64,000 nucleotides of DNA from Rhodomicrobium lacus (GTDB lineage: Bacteria > Pseudomonadota > Alphaproteobacteria > Rhizobiales > Rhodomicrobiaceae). The stretch is from the NCBI RefSeq assembly GCF_003992725.1, contig NZ_RZNF01000001.1, positions 62,001-126,000 of the forward strand. The letters run 5' to 3'. Both the position numbers and the translations under genes were made by a program. The notes beneath the pieces are model-generated. The model saw nothing but the letters and a program-made list of their open reading frames with translations, was not told the origin of the DNA and made no database searches. Within the stretch, counting starts at the first letter, position 1. Every line of letters starts with the position of its first letter. Positions 8,937 to 17,675 of the stretch are shown piece after piece.

Positions 8937-10346
8937 TCAAGCCGCGTGCCCACCACGGGCCGCGACCATATCCTTCTCAAGCCAAAGATCAAGCTCGGCG
9001 AGCGCGCGTTTCGATAACGCTTTCTTGCGGGCCGCGCCTTTCGCTTCGCCTCGCACCTTTTTCTGCGGCTCCGAAAGCGGCGGAAACAGACCGAAATTCA
9101 CGTTCATCGGCTGGAAGCTTTTCGGTCCGCCTTCGATGGTGTCGGAGAGATGCCCGCCCGTGATATGCGCGAGAAGCGCCCCGAGCGCGGTCGTCTGCGG
9201 CGGGGGAAGCGGATCGCTTCCGCCAAGTTCGGCGGCGGCGAAGCGGCCCGCGAGAAGGCCGATGGCCGCCGATTCGACATAGCCCTCAACGCCCGTCACC
9301 TGCCCCGCGAAACGCACATGCGGCGCGGCCTTCAGGCGAAGCGCTCCGTCGAGCACCTTCGGACTGTTGAGGAAGGTGTTGCGGTGAAGCCCGCCAAGCC
9401 TGGCGAAAACCGCGTTTTCGAGGCTGGGGATCATGCGGAATACGCGCGTCTGTTCGCCGTGCTTCAGCTTGGTTTGAAAGCCGACCATGTTCCACAGCGT
9501 GCCGAGCGCGTTGTCCTGCCGAAGCTGAACCACGGCCCAAGGCTGCCTGCCGGTGCGCGCATCCATCAAGCCCACGGGCTTCATCGGCCCATAGCGAAGC
9601 GTATCGCGCCCGCGTTCCGCCATCACCTCGATGGGAAGGCAGCCCTCGAAATAGGGCGTCTTCTCCCATTCCTTGAAGCTCGTCTTCTCGGCGGCGAGCA
9701 GCGCGTCGATCAGCGCTTCATACTGGTCGCGATCGAGCGGGCAATTGATGTAGTCCTTTCCCGTGCCGCCGGGGCCGGGCTTGTCGTAGCGCGACTGCAT
9801 CCATGCCACGTCCATGTCGATGCTGTCTGCCAGCACGATGGGCGCGATGGCGTCGAAGAAAGACAGTGCGTCCTCGCCGGTCGCCGCAATGATCGAGGCG
9901 GAAAGCGCGGGCGAGGTCAGCGGGCCGGTTGCAATGATCGTCGCTCCCCATTCGGCGGGAGGCAGCGCATCCACTTCGCCGCTCGCGATCTCGACATTCG
10001 GATGCGCGCGCAGCCGCTCTGTCACCTCGGCGGAGAACGCATCGCGATCTACCGCCAGCGCGCCGCCCGCGGGCAGCTTGTGCCGCGCGGCCGCGTCCAT
10101 GATGAGCGAGCCCGCGCGCCGCATCTCCTCATGCAGGAGGCCGACCGCGTTCGTCTCGTGATCGTCGGAGCGGAAGGAGTTCGAGCACACGAGTTCCGCG
10201 AAGCCACCCGTCTTGTGCGCTTGCGTCTGACGCTCGGGCCGCATCTCGTGCAGCACCACGTGCGCGCCGCGCTCCGCCGCCTGCCATGCCGCTTCAGAGC
10301 CGGCAAGGCCCGCGCCGACGATGTGTAGTGTTGATTTCGAGGTCAT
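8937..10346 (-). CDS. trmFO: tRNA (uracil-54-C5)-methyltransferase, folate- and FAD-dependent
   Basis: 469 residues. TrmFO makes ribothymidine at position 54 of tRNA using methylenetetrahydrofolate and FAD. The N-terminal FAD fold reads [20 protein letters not shown], followed by the family signature [19 protein letters not shown], which contains the nucleophilic cysteine region. [17 protein letters not shown] near the C-terminus is the second FAD-contact region. The ATG at 10344-10346 is chosen because homology begins there. The Shine-Dalgarno is weak and A-rich. It precedes sdhB on the same strand and is divergent from the lipoprotein gene at 10467. Confidence 0.95.
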   Translation of the reverse strand: MTSKSTLHIVGAGLAGSEAAWQAAERGAHVVLHEMRPERQTQAHKTGGFAELVCSNSFRSDDHETNAVGLLHEEMRRAGSLIMDAAARHKLPAGGALAVDRDAFSAEVTERLRAHPNVEIASGEVDALPPAEWGATIIATGPLTSPALSASIIAATGEDALSFFDAIAPIVLADSIDMDVAWMQSRYDKPGPGGTGKDYINCPLDRDQYEALIDALLAAEKTSFKEWEKTPYFEGCLPIEVMAERGRDTLRYGPMKPVGLMDARTGRQPWAVVQLRQDNALGTLWNMVGFQTKLKHGEQTRVFRMIPSLENAVFARLGGLHRNTFLNSPKVLDGALRLKAAPHVRFAGQVTGVEGYVESAAIGLLAGRFAAAELGGSDPLPPPQTTALGALLAHITGGHLSDTIEGGPKSFQPMNVNFGLFPPLSEPQKKVRGEAKGAARKKALSKRALAELDLWLEKDMVAARGGHAA

Positions 10347-10466
10347 GTTTTCTTTTTTGTGGCTGTGTCGCGACAACCTAGGTGAAAATCCGGCGCCACT
10401 CAACGGCGAGCCTTGCTCCGTTCGAGCCATAAGTTAGGTTGCGGCCATCGGCGGAATGGAGTTTTC

Positions 10467-11117
10467 ATGCGCGCCTTCTCCATGGCACTTGTGTTCGCGA
10501 TGCTTGGCGGCCTTTCCGCCTGCACGTTCGATCGCGAGGGCTCACCTGAACTTCACTTCGCCGACTTCAAGAGCGAACCGCCGCGAAAGAACTCTGTCTG
10601 GCTGTGTCACGCCTATGGCTGCCAGCAGAAGACGAAGGTGACTTTCGGCGCAAGGCAAATCAACGAGATCGCCGCGCTGATGGCGAAAACGAAAAAGGCC
10701 GACACGTCGCAAGAGGAGCGCCGCGCCATCGCCTACGCCATCGCTTCAATGTACGTGTGGACAGGCAACATCGTCGGCACCATCAAGGACCGGCCGGGGA
10801 TGGATTACGACGGGTCCGGCGATCCGACGCAGATGGACTGCGTGGACCACTCCACGAATACGACGAGCTTCCTGCTCGTGCTCCAGTATCACGGCCTTCT
10901 GAAGCATCACACCGTCGGGCGCCCGTTCGCGAGGGGCGACACCCTCAAGAGCCTGAACCGCTGGCCGCACTGGACGGCGATCCTCACACAGAACGACACC
11001 AAGTCGCGCTGGGCCGTCGACAGTTGGGTGTACGCCATCGGCGAAAACCCGATCGTGATCGAGGCCGACACCTGGTATAATCTCGGCCTCGACGATACGC
11101 CCAAGCCGCTGACTTGA
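10467..11117 (+). CDS. Conserved lipoprotein of unknown function
   Basis: 216 residues with a lipoprotein signal peptide: MRAFSMALVFAMLGGLSAC ends in the lipobox LSAC, so the mature protein is probably anchored in the outer membrane or periplasm. GGAG sits 6 bases before the ATG. The mature part has several cysteines (VWLCHAYGCQQK, MDCVDHSTNT) and tryptophan-rich motifs (WPHWTAIL, RWAVDSWVYAIGENP). The MDCVDHSTNT and HWTAIL blocks could suggest a papain-like Cys/His arrangement, but this is only speculation. It is convergent with the ETF-QO gene. I do not recognise a named family. Confidence 0.82.
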   Translation: MRAFSMALVFAMLGGLSACTFDREGSPELHFADFKSEPPRKNSVWLCHAYGCQQKTKVTFGARQINEIAALMAKTKKADTSQEERRAIAYAIASMYVWTGNIVGTIKDRPGMDYDGSGDPTQMDCVDHSTNTTSFLLVLQYHGLLKHHTVGRPFARGDTLKSLNRWPHWTAILTQNDTKSRWAVDSWVYAIGENPIVIEADTWYNLGLDDTPKPLT

Positions 11118-11171
11118 GCTTCTGCGCTTACGAAAAGGGCCATGAAGGCCCCGCCTTGATGGAGCGATTGC

Positions 11172-12869
11172 CTACATCCCAGCGTAGGTCGGGCCGCCGC
11201 CGCCTTCCGGCGTCGTCCAGTTGATGTTCTGGGACGGGTCCTTGATATCGCACGTCTTGCAGTGGATGCAGTTCTGCGCGTTGATCTGGAAGCGCGCTTC
11301 CCCTTCGGCGCTCGTCACCACCTCGTAAACCGCCGCCGGGCAATAGCGCTGCGCGGGCTCGGCATAGAGCGGCAGGTTCTTCCCAATCGGGATGCTCGGA
11401 TCGGCGAGCTTGAGGTGAACCGGCTGGTCTTCCTCATGGTTCGTGCCCGAAAGCGGCAGCGACGACAGGATGTCGAAGGTCAGCTTTCCGTCCGGCTTCG
11501 GGTAGACGATAGGTTTGCAGTCCTTCGCGGGCTTAAGTGTGGCGTAGTCCGGCTTGCCGTGGCTGAGCGTCGGCGACAGCGCGGGCACGAGCTTGTTCAG
11601 CCACATGTCGACGCCCGCAAGGAACGAGCCCAGCATCGTGCCGTAGCGCGAGAGGAGCGGCTTCACGTTGCGGATCTGCTTCAGGTCTTTCGCGATGGGG
11701 CCGGTACGCACCGTGTGCTCGTAAGCCGTAAGTTCGTCGCCGGCGCGACCGGCATCGACCGCCGCGAAGGCCGCTTCCGCCGCCGCGATGCCCGACAGCA
11801 CCGCGTTGTGCGAGCCCTTGACGCGCGGCACGTTTACAAAGCCCGCGCTGCAACCGAGCAACGCGCCACCAGGGAACGTCAGCTTCGGGATCGACTGCCA
11901 GCCGCCCTCCACGATGGCGCGCGCACCGTAGCCGATGCGCTTGCCGCCCTCGAAGACCGGCGCGATGGCCGGATGCGTCTTGAAGCGCTGGAACTCATGG
12001 AACGGGCTGAGATAGGGGTTCTGATAGTTCAGATGCACCACGAAGCCGACGGCCACGAGATTGTCGCCGTAGTGATACATGAACGAGCCGCCGCCAGTCT
12101 TGTCGTCGAGCGGCCAGCCAAGCGTATGCTGCACAAGACCCGGCTTGTGGTGTTCGGGCTTGACCTGCCACAGCTCCTTCAGGCCGATGCCGTATTTCTG
12201 CACGTCCGAATTCGCGTCGAGCTTGAACTTGCCGATGAGCTGCTTTGCGAGCGAGCCGCGCGCGCCCTCCGCGATGAGCGTATACTTGCCGAGCAGCGCC
12301 ATGCCGCGCACGAAGTCGTCCTTCGGCTTGCCGTCGCGACCGATGCCGAGATCGCCCGTGCCGACGCCGATCACCTTGCCGTCGTCATCGTAAAGCACTT
12401 CCGCGGCCGGAAAGCCGGGATAGATTTCGACGCCCAGCGCCTCGGCCTGCTCGCCGAGCCATTTCACCAGCGCGCCGAGGCTGCCGATATAGAAGCCTTC
12501 GTTGCGCATCGCGGGCGGCAGCAGATGATGCGGGAAGCCCGAAGACTTCGTATCCGTGAGGCGGAGGAAGACGTCTTTCGTCACCTGCTGTTCGAGCGGC
12601 GCGCCCCGCTCTTTCCAGTCCGGGATGAGTGCGTTGAGGCCGATGGGGTCGATGACCACGCCCGAAAGGATATGCGCGCCTACCTCCGAGCCTTTTTCGA
12701 GAACGACGACGGAAATTTCCTTGCCCGCCTTTTCGGCAAGCTGTTTCAGCCGGATCGCCGCAGACAGCCCGGCCGGGCCGGCACCGACGATGACGACGTC
12801 GAATTCCATCGTCTCGCGCTCGGGAAGGGCTTCCTCTTCTGCGACTTCCGCGACTTCGTTCTCTTCCAT
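11172..12869 (-). CDS. Electron transfer flavoprotein-ubiquinone oxidoreductase
   Basis: 565 residues. ETF-QO passes electrons from electron transfer flavoprotein (fatty- and amino-acid oxidation) to ubiquinone at the inner membrane. The FAD-binding motif VVIVGAGPAGLSAAIRL is near residue 25. The C-terminal ferredoxin domain has QNCIHCKTCDIKDPSQNINW plus an upstream Cys (RYCPAAVYEV) for the [4Fe-4S] cluster. The full-length fusion separates it from FixC, which lacks the ferredoxin domain. It is divergent from the uracil-DNA glycosylase gene, with about 170 bases between. Confidence 0.96.
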   Translation of the reverse strand: MEENEVAEVAEEEALPERETMEFDVVIVGAGPAGLSAAIRLKQLAEKAGKEISVVVLEKGSEVGAHILSGVVIDPIGLNALIPDWKERGAPLEQQVTKDVFLRLTDTKSSGFPHHLLPPAMRNEGFYIGSLGALVKWLGEQAEALGVEIYPGFPAAEVLYDDDGKVIGVGTGDLGIGRDGKPKDDFVRGMALLGKYTLIAEGARGSLAKQLIGKFKLDANSDVQKYGIGLKELWQVKPEHHKPGLVQHTLGWPLDDKTGGGSFMYHYGDNLVAVGFVVHLNYQNPYLSPFHEFQRFKTHPAIAPVFEGGKRIGYGARAIVEGGWQSIPKLTFPGGALLGCSAGFVNVPRVKGSHNAVLSGIAAAEAAFAAVDAGRAGDELTAYEHTVRTGPIAKDLKQIRNVKPLLSRYGTMLGSFLAGVDMWLNKLVPALSPTLSHGKPDYATLKPAKDCKPIVYPKPDGKLTFDILSSLPLSGTNHEEDQPVHLKLADPSIPIGKNLPLYAEPAQRYCPAAVYEVVTSAEGEARFQINAQNCIHCKTCDIKDPSQNINWTTPEGGGGPTYAGM

Positions 12870-13042
12870 GGGTTCCTCCCGGCCGAAGCGGCCCCGCGCT
12901 CCATCGCGCGCTCAACGCATCAGGCGAACCCGCCGTGGCGCGACTGGTATCAAGAGTTAGAGCAGATCTTTGTTGCACCGCACTGAGATTGGTGTCCTAC
13001 GGGAAAAGTGCTTCCCCGCCAACTTGATTATTCGTCTAAATC

Positions 13043-13942
13043 ATGGGCAATCTCACCGGCATGCGCGCGTCTTCCGAGAATGCTGCAATTCTGCTCGAAT
13101 GGTATCGGGCAATGGGGGTCGAGGAGGCCATCGCCGAGGAAACACGCGACTGGTTCAGCGAAATTCCGCGCGCGGCTTCTTTCCCTATAGGTATAGACGT
13201 TGACGCTAACGTCAATCGGAAACCACTCCCCCGCGAGCGGGCGGATTTGCCGCAGCCCGCAGCGAATTCCCGCACAGTGCCCCATGAGCATGCGCGAAGC
13301 CCGAGCGCCGTCCCATCGCGTGATGTGATTTCCAACGACGTGATGGCGGCGCGTGAACTCGCCCGCAGCGCCCGAAATCTCGACGACTTGCACGCGCTCC
13401 TCGAAAACTTCGAGGGATGCGGCCTCAAGGCCACCGCAAGCCGTCTTTGCCTGTCGCGCGGATCGCCCTCGGCGCCGCTGATGCTCATCGGCGAAGCGCC
13501 CGGCAAGGATGAAGACCGGCAGGGCCAGCCCTTCGTTGGCCGCGCGGGTCAGCTTCTCGACCGCATGCTCGCCGCCATCGGTCTCACCGAAGCCGACTTC
13601 TACATCACCAATATCGTGTTCTGGCGTCCGCCCGGCAACCGCACGCCCTCGCCGGAAGAAGTGCAGGTCTGCCAACCGTTTGTAGAAAGACAAATTGAAC
13701 TCATTGCGCCCAAGATCGTTATGTTTCTAGGAAATGCTGCGGCCAAGCAGCTCACTGGAGCGACCGAGGGAATCATGAAGCTGCGCGGAAAATGGCTGGA
13801 GCTGCCGGGGCACCCCGGAACGCGAGCGATGGCGACGCTGCACCCGGCCTATCTCTTGCGCACGCCCATCGCCAAGCGGCTCGCCTGGCGTGACCTGCTC
13901 GCGGTTCGCGAGGCGCTCGACGCGCTCAAGGGCCGCTCATGA
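13043..13942 (+). CDS. Uracil-DNA glycosylase, family-4-like, with two Fe-S ligands replaced
   Basis: 299 residues. It removes uracil from DNA in base excision repair. Motif 1 is GEAPGKDEDRQGQPFVGRAG and the C-terminal His motif is HPAYLLRTP. Relative to Thermus family-4 UDG, the four cluster cysteines should be C-x2-C and two more 16 residues apart. Here they read Phe123/Cys126 and Trp194/Cys210, so only two remain. The N-terminal ~105 residues are proline-rich and poorly conserved. Its stop overlaps the next start by ATGA (13939-13942), indicating translational coupling. Confidence 0.92.
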   Translation: MGNLTGMRASSENAAILLEWYRAMGVEEAIAEETRDWFSEIPRAASFPIGIDVDANVNRKPLPRERADLPQPAANSRTVPHEHARSPSAVPSRDVISNDVMAARELARSARNLDDLHALLENFEGCGLKATASRLCLSRGSPSAPLMLIGEAPGKDEDRQGQPFVGRAGQLLDRMLAAIGLTEADFYITNIVFWRPPGNRTPSPEEVQVCQPFVERQIELIAPKIVMFLGNAAAKQLTGATEGIMKLRGKWLELPGHPGTRAMATLHPAYLLRTPIAKRLAWRDLLAVREALDALKGRS

Positions 13943-15048
13943 GGCCGCCCGCAACGGCCCAGCGCATCGGCATCGTCGATGTGATGCGGATCGTGATCCC
14001 CGTCGCGGCGCTGGCGCTCTACGCAGCCATCACCTTCCTCGGCGGACAGGCGATCAAGGATCAGCCGCCGCTGTGGCTGTCGCTCGTCGTCTTTCCCATC
14101 CTGTTCGCAACCGTCATCGCGGCGGTCGTCAGCGCCGAGGAGATCGCGCACGAAATCGGCGAGCCGTTCGGCACGCTCGTGCTCACCATTTCGGTGACGG
14201 TCATCGAGGTGGCGCTCATCATGGCGATCATGCTCGAAGACAAGGGCAATCCCACGCTGGCGCGGGATACGGTTTTCGCCGTTGTCATGATCGTCGCCAA
14301 CGGCCTCGTCGGGATCTGCATGCTGGCTGGCGGGCTCCGTTATTACCAGCAGGATTTCGAGTCGAAGGGTGCGAACGTCTATCTCGCGGTGCTGACCGCG
14401 CTCTCCATGCTGACGATGGTGCTGCCGAATTTCACCGTTTCGTCAGCCGGGCCGGTCCTGACCTCATCGCAACTCATCTTCGTGTCGATCATCACGCTGC
14501 TGCTGTACGCGCTGTTTTTGTACATTCAGACGGTTCGGCACACTGAGTTTTTCAAAGTCGAAATCGAGGATGACGATACCGGGAAAAAGGGGCACGGCCT
14601 TCGCATCCGCGCGCCGATCCTGCTGGTCGCCTCGCTTCTGGCCGTGGTCCTGCTGTCGAAGACGTTCACCGCCTCGCTGCAAGGCATTCTGACGCAACTC
14701 GGAGCGCCGGAACCGTTCCTCGGCTTCCTTGTCGCGCTGCTGATCCTCTCGCCGGAGGGCATTACGGCGGTGCGGGCCGCGCGGATGAACGAGCTTCAGC
14801 GGTCGATCAATCTGGCGCTTGGCTCGTCGCTTGCCACCATCGGCATGACGGTGCCTGCGGTCGCCGTCATCACCATCTTCACGGGCAAGGATCTGATCCT
14901 CGGCCTCGGCTCGGAATCGATGGTGCTTCTGTTCCTGACGCTGCTCGTGAGCGTCTACACCTTCGGTACCGGGCGCACGAACATCCTGTTCGGCTTCCTG
15001 CACCTCATCATTTTCGCGACTTATATCTTCCTGATCTTCGTTCCCTAG
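13939..15048 (+). CDS. Ca2+/H+ antiporter, ChaA / y4hA type
   Basis: 369 residues with about 11 membrane segments, inner membrane. The CaCA-family pseudo-repeats are visible: SAEEIAHEIGEPFGTLVLT followed by VTVIEVALIMAI, and LSPEGITAVRAARMNELQ followed by NLALGSSLATIGMTVPAV. Both contain the conserved glutamates for cation exchange. It should exchange Ca2+ or Na+ for protons. The start overlaps the uracil-DNA glycosylase stop by ATGA, although the functions seem unrelated. It resembles the exchanger called y4hA in Rhizobium. Confidence 0.92.
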   Translation: MRPPATAQRIGIVDVMRIVIPVAALALYAAITFLGGQAIKDQPPLWLSLVVFPILFATVIAAVVSAEEIAHEIGEPFGTLVLTISVTVIEVALIMAIMLEDKGNPTLARDTVFAVVMIVANGLVGICMLAGGLRYYQQDFESKGANVYLAVLTALSMLTMVLPNFTVSSAGPVLTSSQLIFVSIITLLLYALFLYIQTVRHTEFFKVEIEDDDTGKKGHGLRIRAPILLVASLLAVVLLSKTFTASLQGILTQLGAPEPFLGFLVALLILSPEGITAVRAARMNELQRSINLALGSSLATIGMTVPAVAVITIFTGKDLILGLGSESMVLLFLTLLVSVYTFGTGRTNILFGFLHLIIFATYIFLIFVP

Positions 15049-15066
15049 GAGCAATGCAGGACGGGT

Positions 15067-16452
15067 TCAGCTCAGCACGAGCTTTCGCCCGAAGGGTGCG
15101 GCGGCGCTGGCGAAGGCTTCCGGCACGGCCCATAGCACGGGAAAGCGCGGGCGAAAGCGCGCGGGGCCATCGAGGTCGGTCAGCACCACCGCGATGTCGG
15201 GCGCGTATTTGTCGGCTTCCATGAGCAGCGGCGTGAAATCGGTGTCGCCGCGCCCGTCAAACTCGATCTCGCGCAGGTTCGACACCCCGGGCTCGTAGCG
15301 AACCACTTTCCGCACGCGGTCGTCGCCGATGATGAGCATCATCCCGGCCTCCTGACGCCGCGTGATGGCCTCGATCTCCAGCGCGAAACGGTCGAGCAGC
15401 TTCTCGTCGACCGAGCCCGACACGTCCACCACCACGACAAGGCGCGGCACGGGCTTCGCAAGGCTGAACCCCGGCTCGAACGGCATGCGCCGCGTGCCCA
15501 TGCGGCCCTGATTGGCGATGTAGGAGCGCGCGGGACGCGACCATGACAGGTCGAGCTTTTTCGAGAGCGCGCGGGCCAGCTGCGAGCGAAGCGCGCGCTC
15601 CCACGCCGTCTTGATCTTCGGCAGGTCGGCGATGAGCGCGCGCAGCATCGAGTGCATGCCGTCGCTGGCGTGGCTCCGCTGGATTCGCTCGCTCCATTGC
15701 CGCGCGGCCTGCGCCTCCGCTTCGGGGGGCGCTTCGGGATCGGGCATCGGCACGAGGTCGCGAAGGCTGCCCGCGCCCATCGCGCGGGCCGTCGCCGCTT
15801 TGGGGCCATCCTTGCGCTCGTCGGGCTTCGTCTGTTGCGCCTGCTGCGTCTCCCGGCCGTTCTTGCCGTCGCGACTTTCCTCCGAGCCGCCCTGCTTCTC
15901 GCGGCGCTGGTCGCGCTTGCCGCCTTTCTCCGCCTGCTGACGGTCGTCGACGGCGCGATAAAGCCGCTCCACATCCCATTCGAGCAGCGATTTCTGCACG
16001 TCCTCGCGGATATTCAGCGCGTTGCGCAGCAGCTCGTCGAGATAGACCGAGCGGTGCGGCAGCCTGAGCCACGTGAGATGCGACAGTGAACTGTTGACGA
16101 TGGCGTCGGCGCAGATGTTGAAGAGGTCGAGGTCGACGTCTCCGACGAGTTGCTGCAATTCCAGAAAGCGTTGCGGATGCCGCAGCGCGATATGCAGCAC
16201 CTCATGGGCCACGAGGCCGACCTGTTCCGCCAGCGGCGTTTCCGTGAAGGACGGCCCGTAGCGAAGCGTGGTCCCATCCGTCGAAACGACAGGGGCTGCG
16301 GGGTCGGCCACGTCGAGATGCTTCACCCAAAGTGCGAGGCCGCCGGTCGAGGGCGCGAACTCCACCATGCGCTGTATGGCCCGCGTGCCGCGATGGCCGG
16401 GCGGGAGACCGCCGCCCGCGCCGAAGTCGATTGCGGCACTGCCGTCAGGCAT
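15067..16452 (-). CDS. VWA-like / DUF2201-type putative metallopeptidase, partner of MoxR ATPase
   Basis: 461 residues. The N-terminal metallopeptidase-like domain has HEVLH (residues 83-87), an HExxH zinc motif. The middle third is charged and glutamine/lysine-rich (about 180-245), probably disordered. The C-terminal von Willebrand A-like domain has the MIDAS core DVSGS (343-347) and TDLDGPARF. Such proteins are partners of MoxR AAA ATPases that install metals or remodel enzyme complexes. The ATG at 16450-16452 overlaps the end of the upstream ATPase gene by 8 bases, so the two are coupled. An in-frame extension to 16521 lies inside that gene. The client protein is unknown. Confidence 0.85.
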   Translation of the reverse strand: MPDGSAAIDFGAGGGLPPGHRGTRAIQRMVEFAPSTGGLALWVKHLDVADPAAPVVSTDGTTLRYGPSFTETPLAEQVGLVAHEVLHIALRHPQRFLELQQLVGDVDLDLFNICADAIVNSSLSHLTWLRLPHRSVYLDELLRNALNIREDVQKSLLEWDVERLYRAVDDRQQAEKGGKRDQRREKQGGSEESRDGKNGRETQQAQQTKPDERKDGPKAATARAMGAGSLRDLVPMPDPEAPPEAEAQAARQWSERIQRSHASDGMHSMLRALIADLPKIKTAWERALRSQLARALSKKLDLSWSRPARSYIANQGRMGTRRMPFEPGFSLAKPVPRLVVVVDVSGSVDEKLLDRFALEIEAITRRQEAGMMLIIGDDRVRKVVRYEPGVSNLREIEFDGRGDTDFTPLLMEADKYAPDIAVVLTDLDGPARFRPRFPVLWAVPEAFASAAAPFGRKLVLS

Positions 16453-17554
16453 AGCTAGGCTCCTTGGCGCGCGCCTCGGCATAGCGGCCATAGGCCGGGC
16501 TTTCGAGGATCGCGCCCTCAAGCCCGATCGAAAGCGCCTTCTGCATGATGAGTTCCATGGCCAGCGTCTGCACCTCGCGAAGCGGCAGGCGGATTTCCGC
16601 CTTCACCTCGGGCAGCTGCTCCACGATTTCGAGCGCGCGCGCCACGCTGTCGCTGTCGGTGCAAGCCGCGAGAAGCCCATAGGTCATGCCGTAAAGCCCG
16701 TCGAGCGAGCGCGGCAGCAGCGCCGCCGTCTCCGCGCCTGGCCTCGCCTCCATGAGCTTGAAAACGTCGACGCTCGCCTGAATTTCGCGCAGCACGCCGA
16801 AGAATTCCGCCGCGTTCGACGCTCCGATTCGGCCCTGCACGAAAATGCGCTTGGCGTGCTCGGACATCTCGGACTTCAGCACGTTCGAGATGTCTTCCCA
16901 GCCGCGCGGGCTGGAGCCGATGAGGTGATCGTTGGAAAGCTGCGCGTCGGTGTCGTCGAGCTTGTCGGGGCGCACCTTGAGATAGGCCATCACCTCCGGG
17001 GCGAAATCGTTCGCCATCGCATGATCGAGGAAGGCGTCGATCACAGTCTGCACGTGGAAGTGGAACATGCGATCGGCGAGCGCGGTGCCCATGTCGTGAC
17101 AAACGGCGCCGTGGAAACTGGCATTGCCGGCCGCGATCACCTGCCAGCCGTCCGGCAGTTCGTAATGTCCCACGCGGCGGTCGAGGATAAGGGAATAGGC
17201 CGAGATTTGCAGGCGCTGGTCGGCAGCCGTCAGTTCGTCGAGGAAAAGGATGCCTTGCGGCTGGTCGCGGCCGGGCAGGAACTCGGGCGGGAACCAGACG
17301 GTTTTCGCGAGCGAGTCGTCCGCATAGATGGCGCCGCGAATGTCCACCGGCTCGATGGTGGTGAGACGAAGATCCACGAGCGGCACGCCGTAGTGAGCGG
17401 CGACCTGGCGCACGATGGACGATTTACCGACACCGCGCGTCCCCCACAGCATCGTCGCCCTGCGGCGCAGGACGGGGTTTGCGAACTGCTCGATCAACGC
17501 CGCTTTCGCGGTCGCGATCGAGACGGGGGGCACGTTCATCGGGTTTCCGGCCAT
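16445..17554 (-). CDS. MoxR-type AAA+ ATPase
   Basis: 369 residues. Walker A is GTRGVGKS (38-45) and Walker B is GILFLDEL (100-107), followed by sensor 1 in VIAAGN. It is a cytosolic AAA+ chaperone expected to act with the VWA protein encoded immediately downstream, with which it overlaps by 8 bases. The start may be the first ATG (GAGG very close) or Met6, preceded by GGAA. The pairing of MoxR with a VWA/HExxH protein is a recurrent bacterial module. The substrate is not evident. Confidence 0.9.
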   Translation of the reverse strand: MAGNPMNVPPVSIATAKAALIEQFANPVLRRRATMLWGTRGVGKSSIVRQVAAHYGVPLVDLRLTTIEPVDIRGAIYADDSLAKTVWFPPEFLPGRDQPQGILFLDELTAADQRLQISAYSLILDRRVGHYELPDGWQVIAAGNASFHGAVCHDMGTALADRMFHFHVQTVIDAFLDHAMANDFAPEVMAYLKVRPDKLDDTDAQLSNDHLIGSSPRGWEDISNVLKSEMSEHAKRIFVQGRIGASNAAEFFGVLREIQASVDVFKLMEARPGAETAALLPRSLDGLYGMTYGLLAACTDSDSVARALEIVEQLPEVKAEIRLPLREVQTLAMELIMQKALSIGLEGAILESPAYGRYAEARAKEPSYA

Positions 17555-17675
17555 TCCTCACCCTTCAGCATAATGTTGTTCAGTATACCCGCAATGCGCG
17601 AATGGTTTTCTTGTTCCGCCGGATTTAAAAAACTTAACGCCTAGTTATCATGACTTGATCTTTCTTCTCGCCAGG

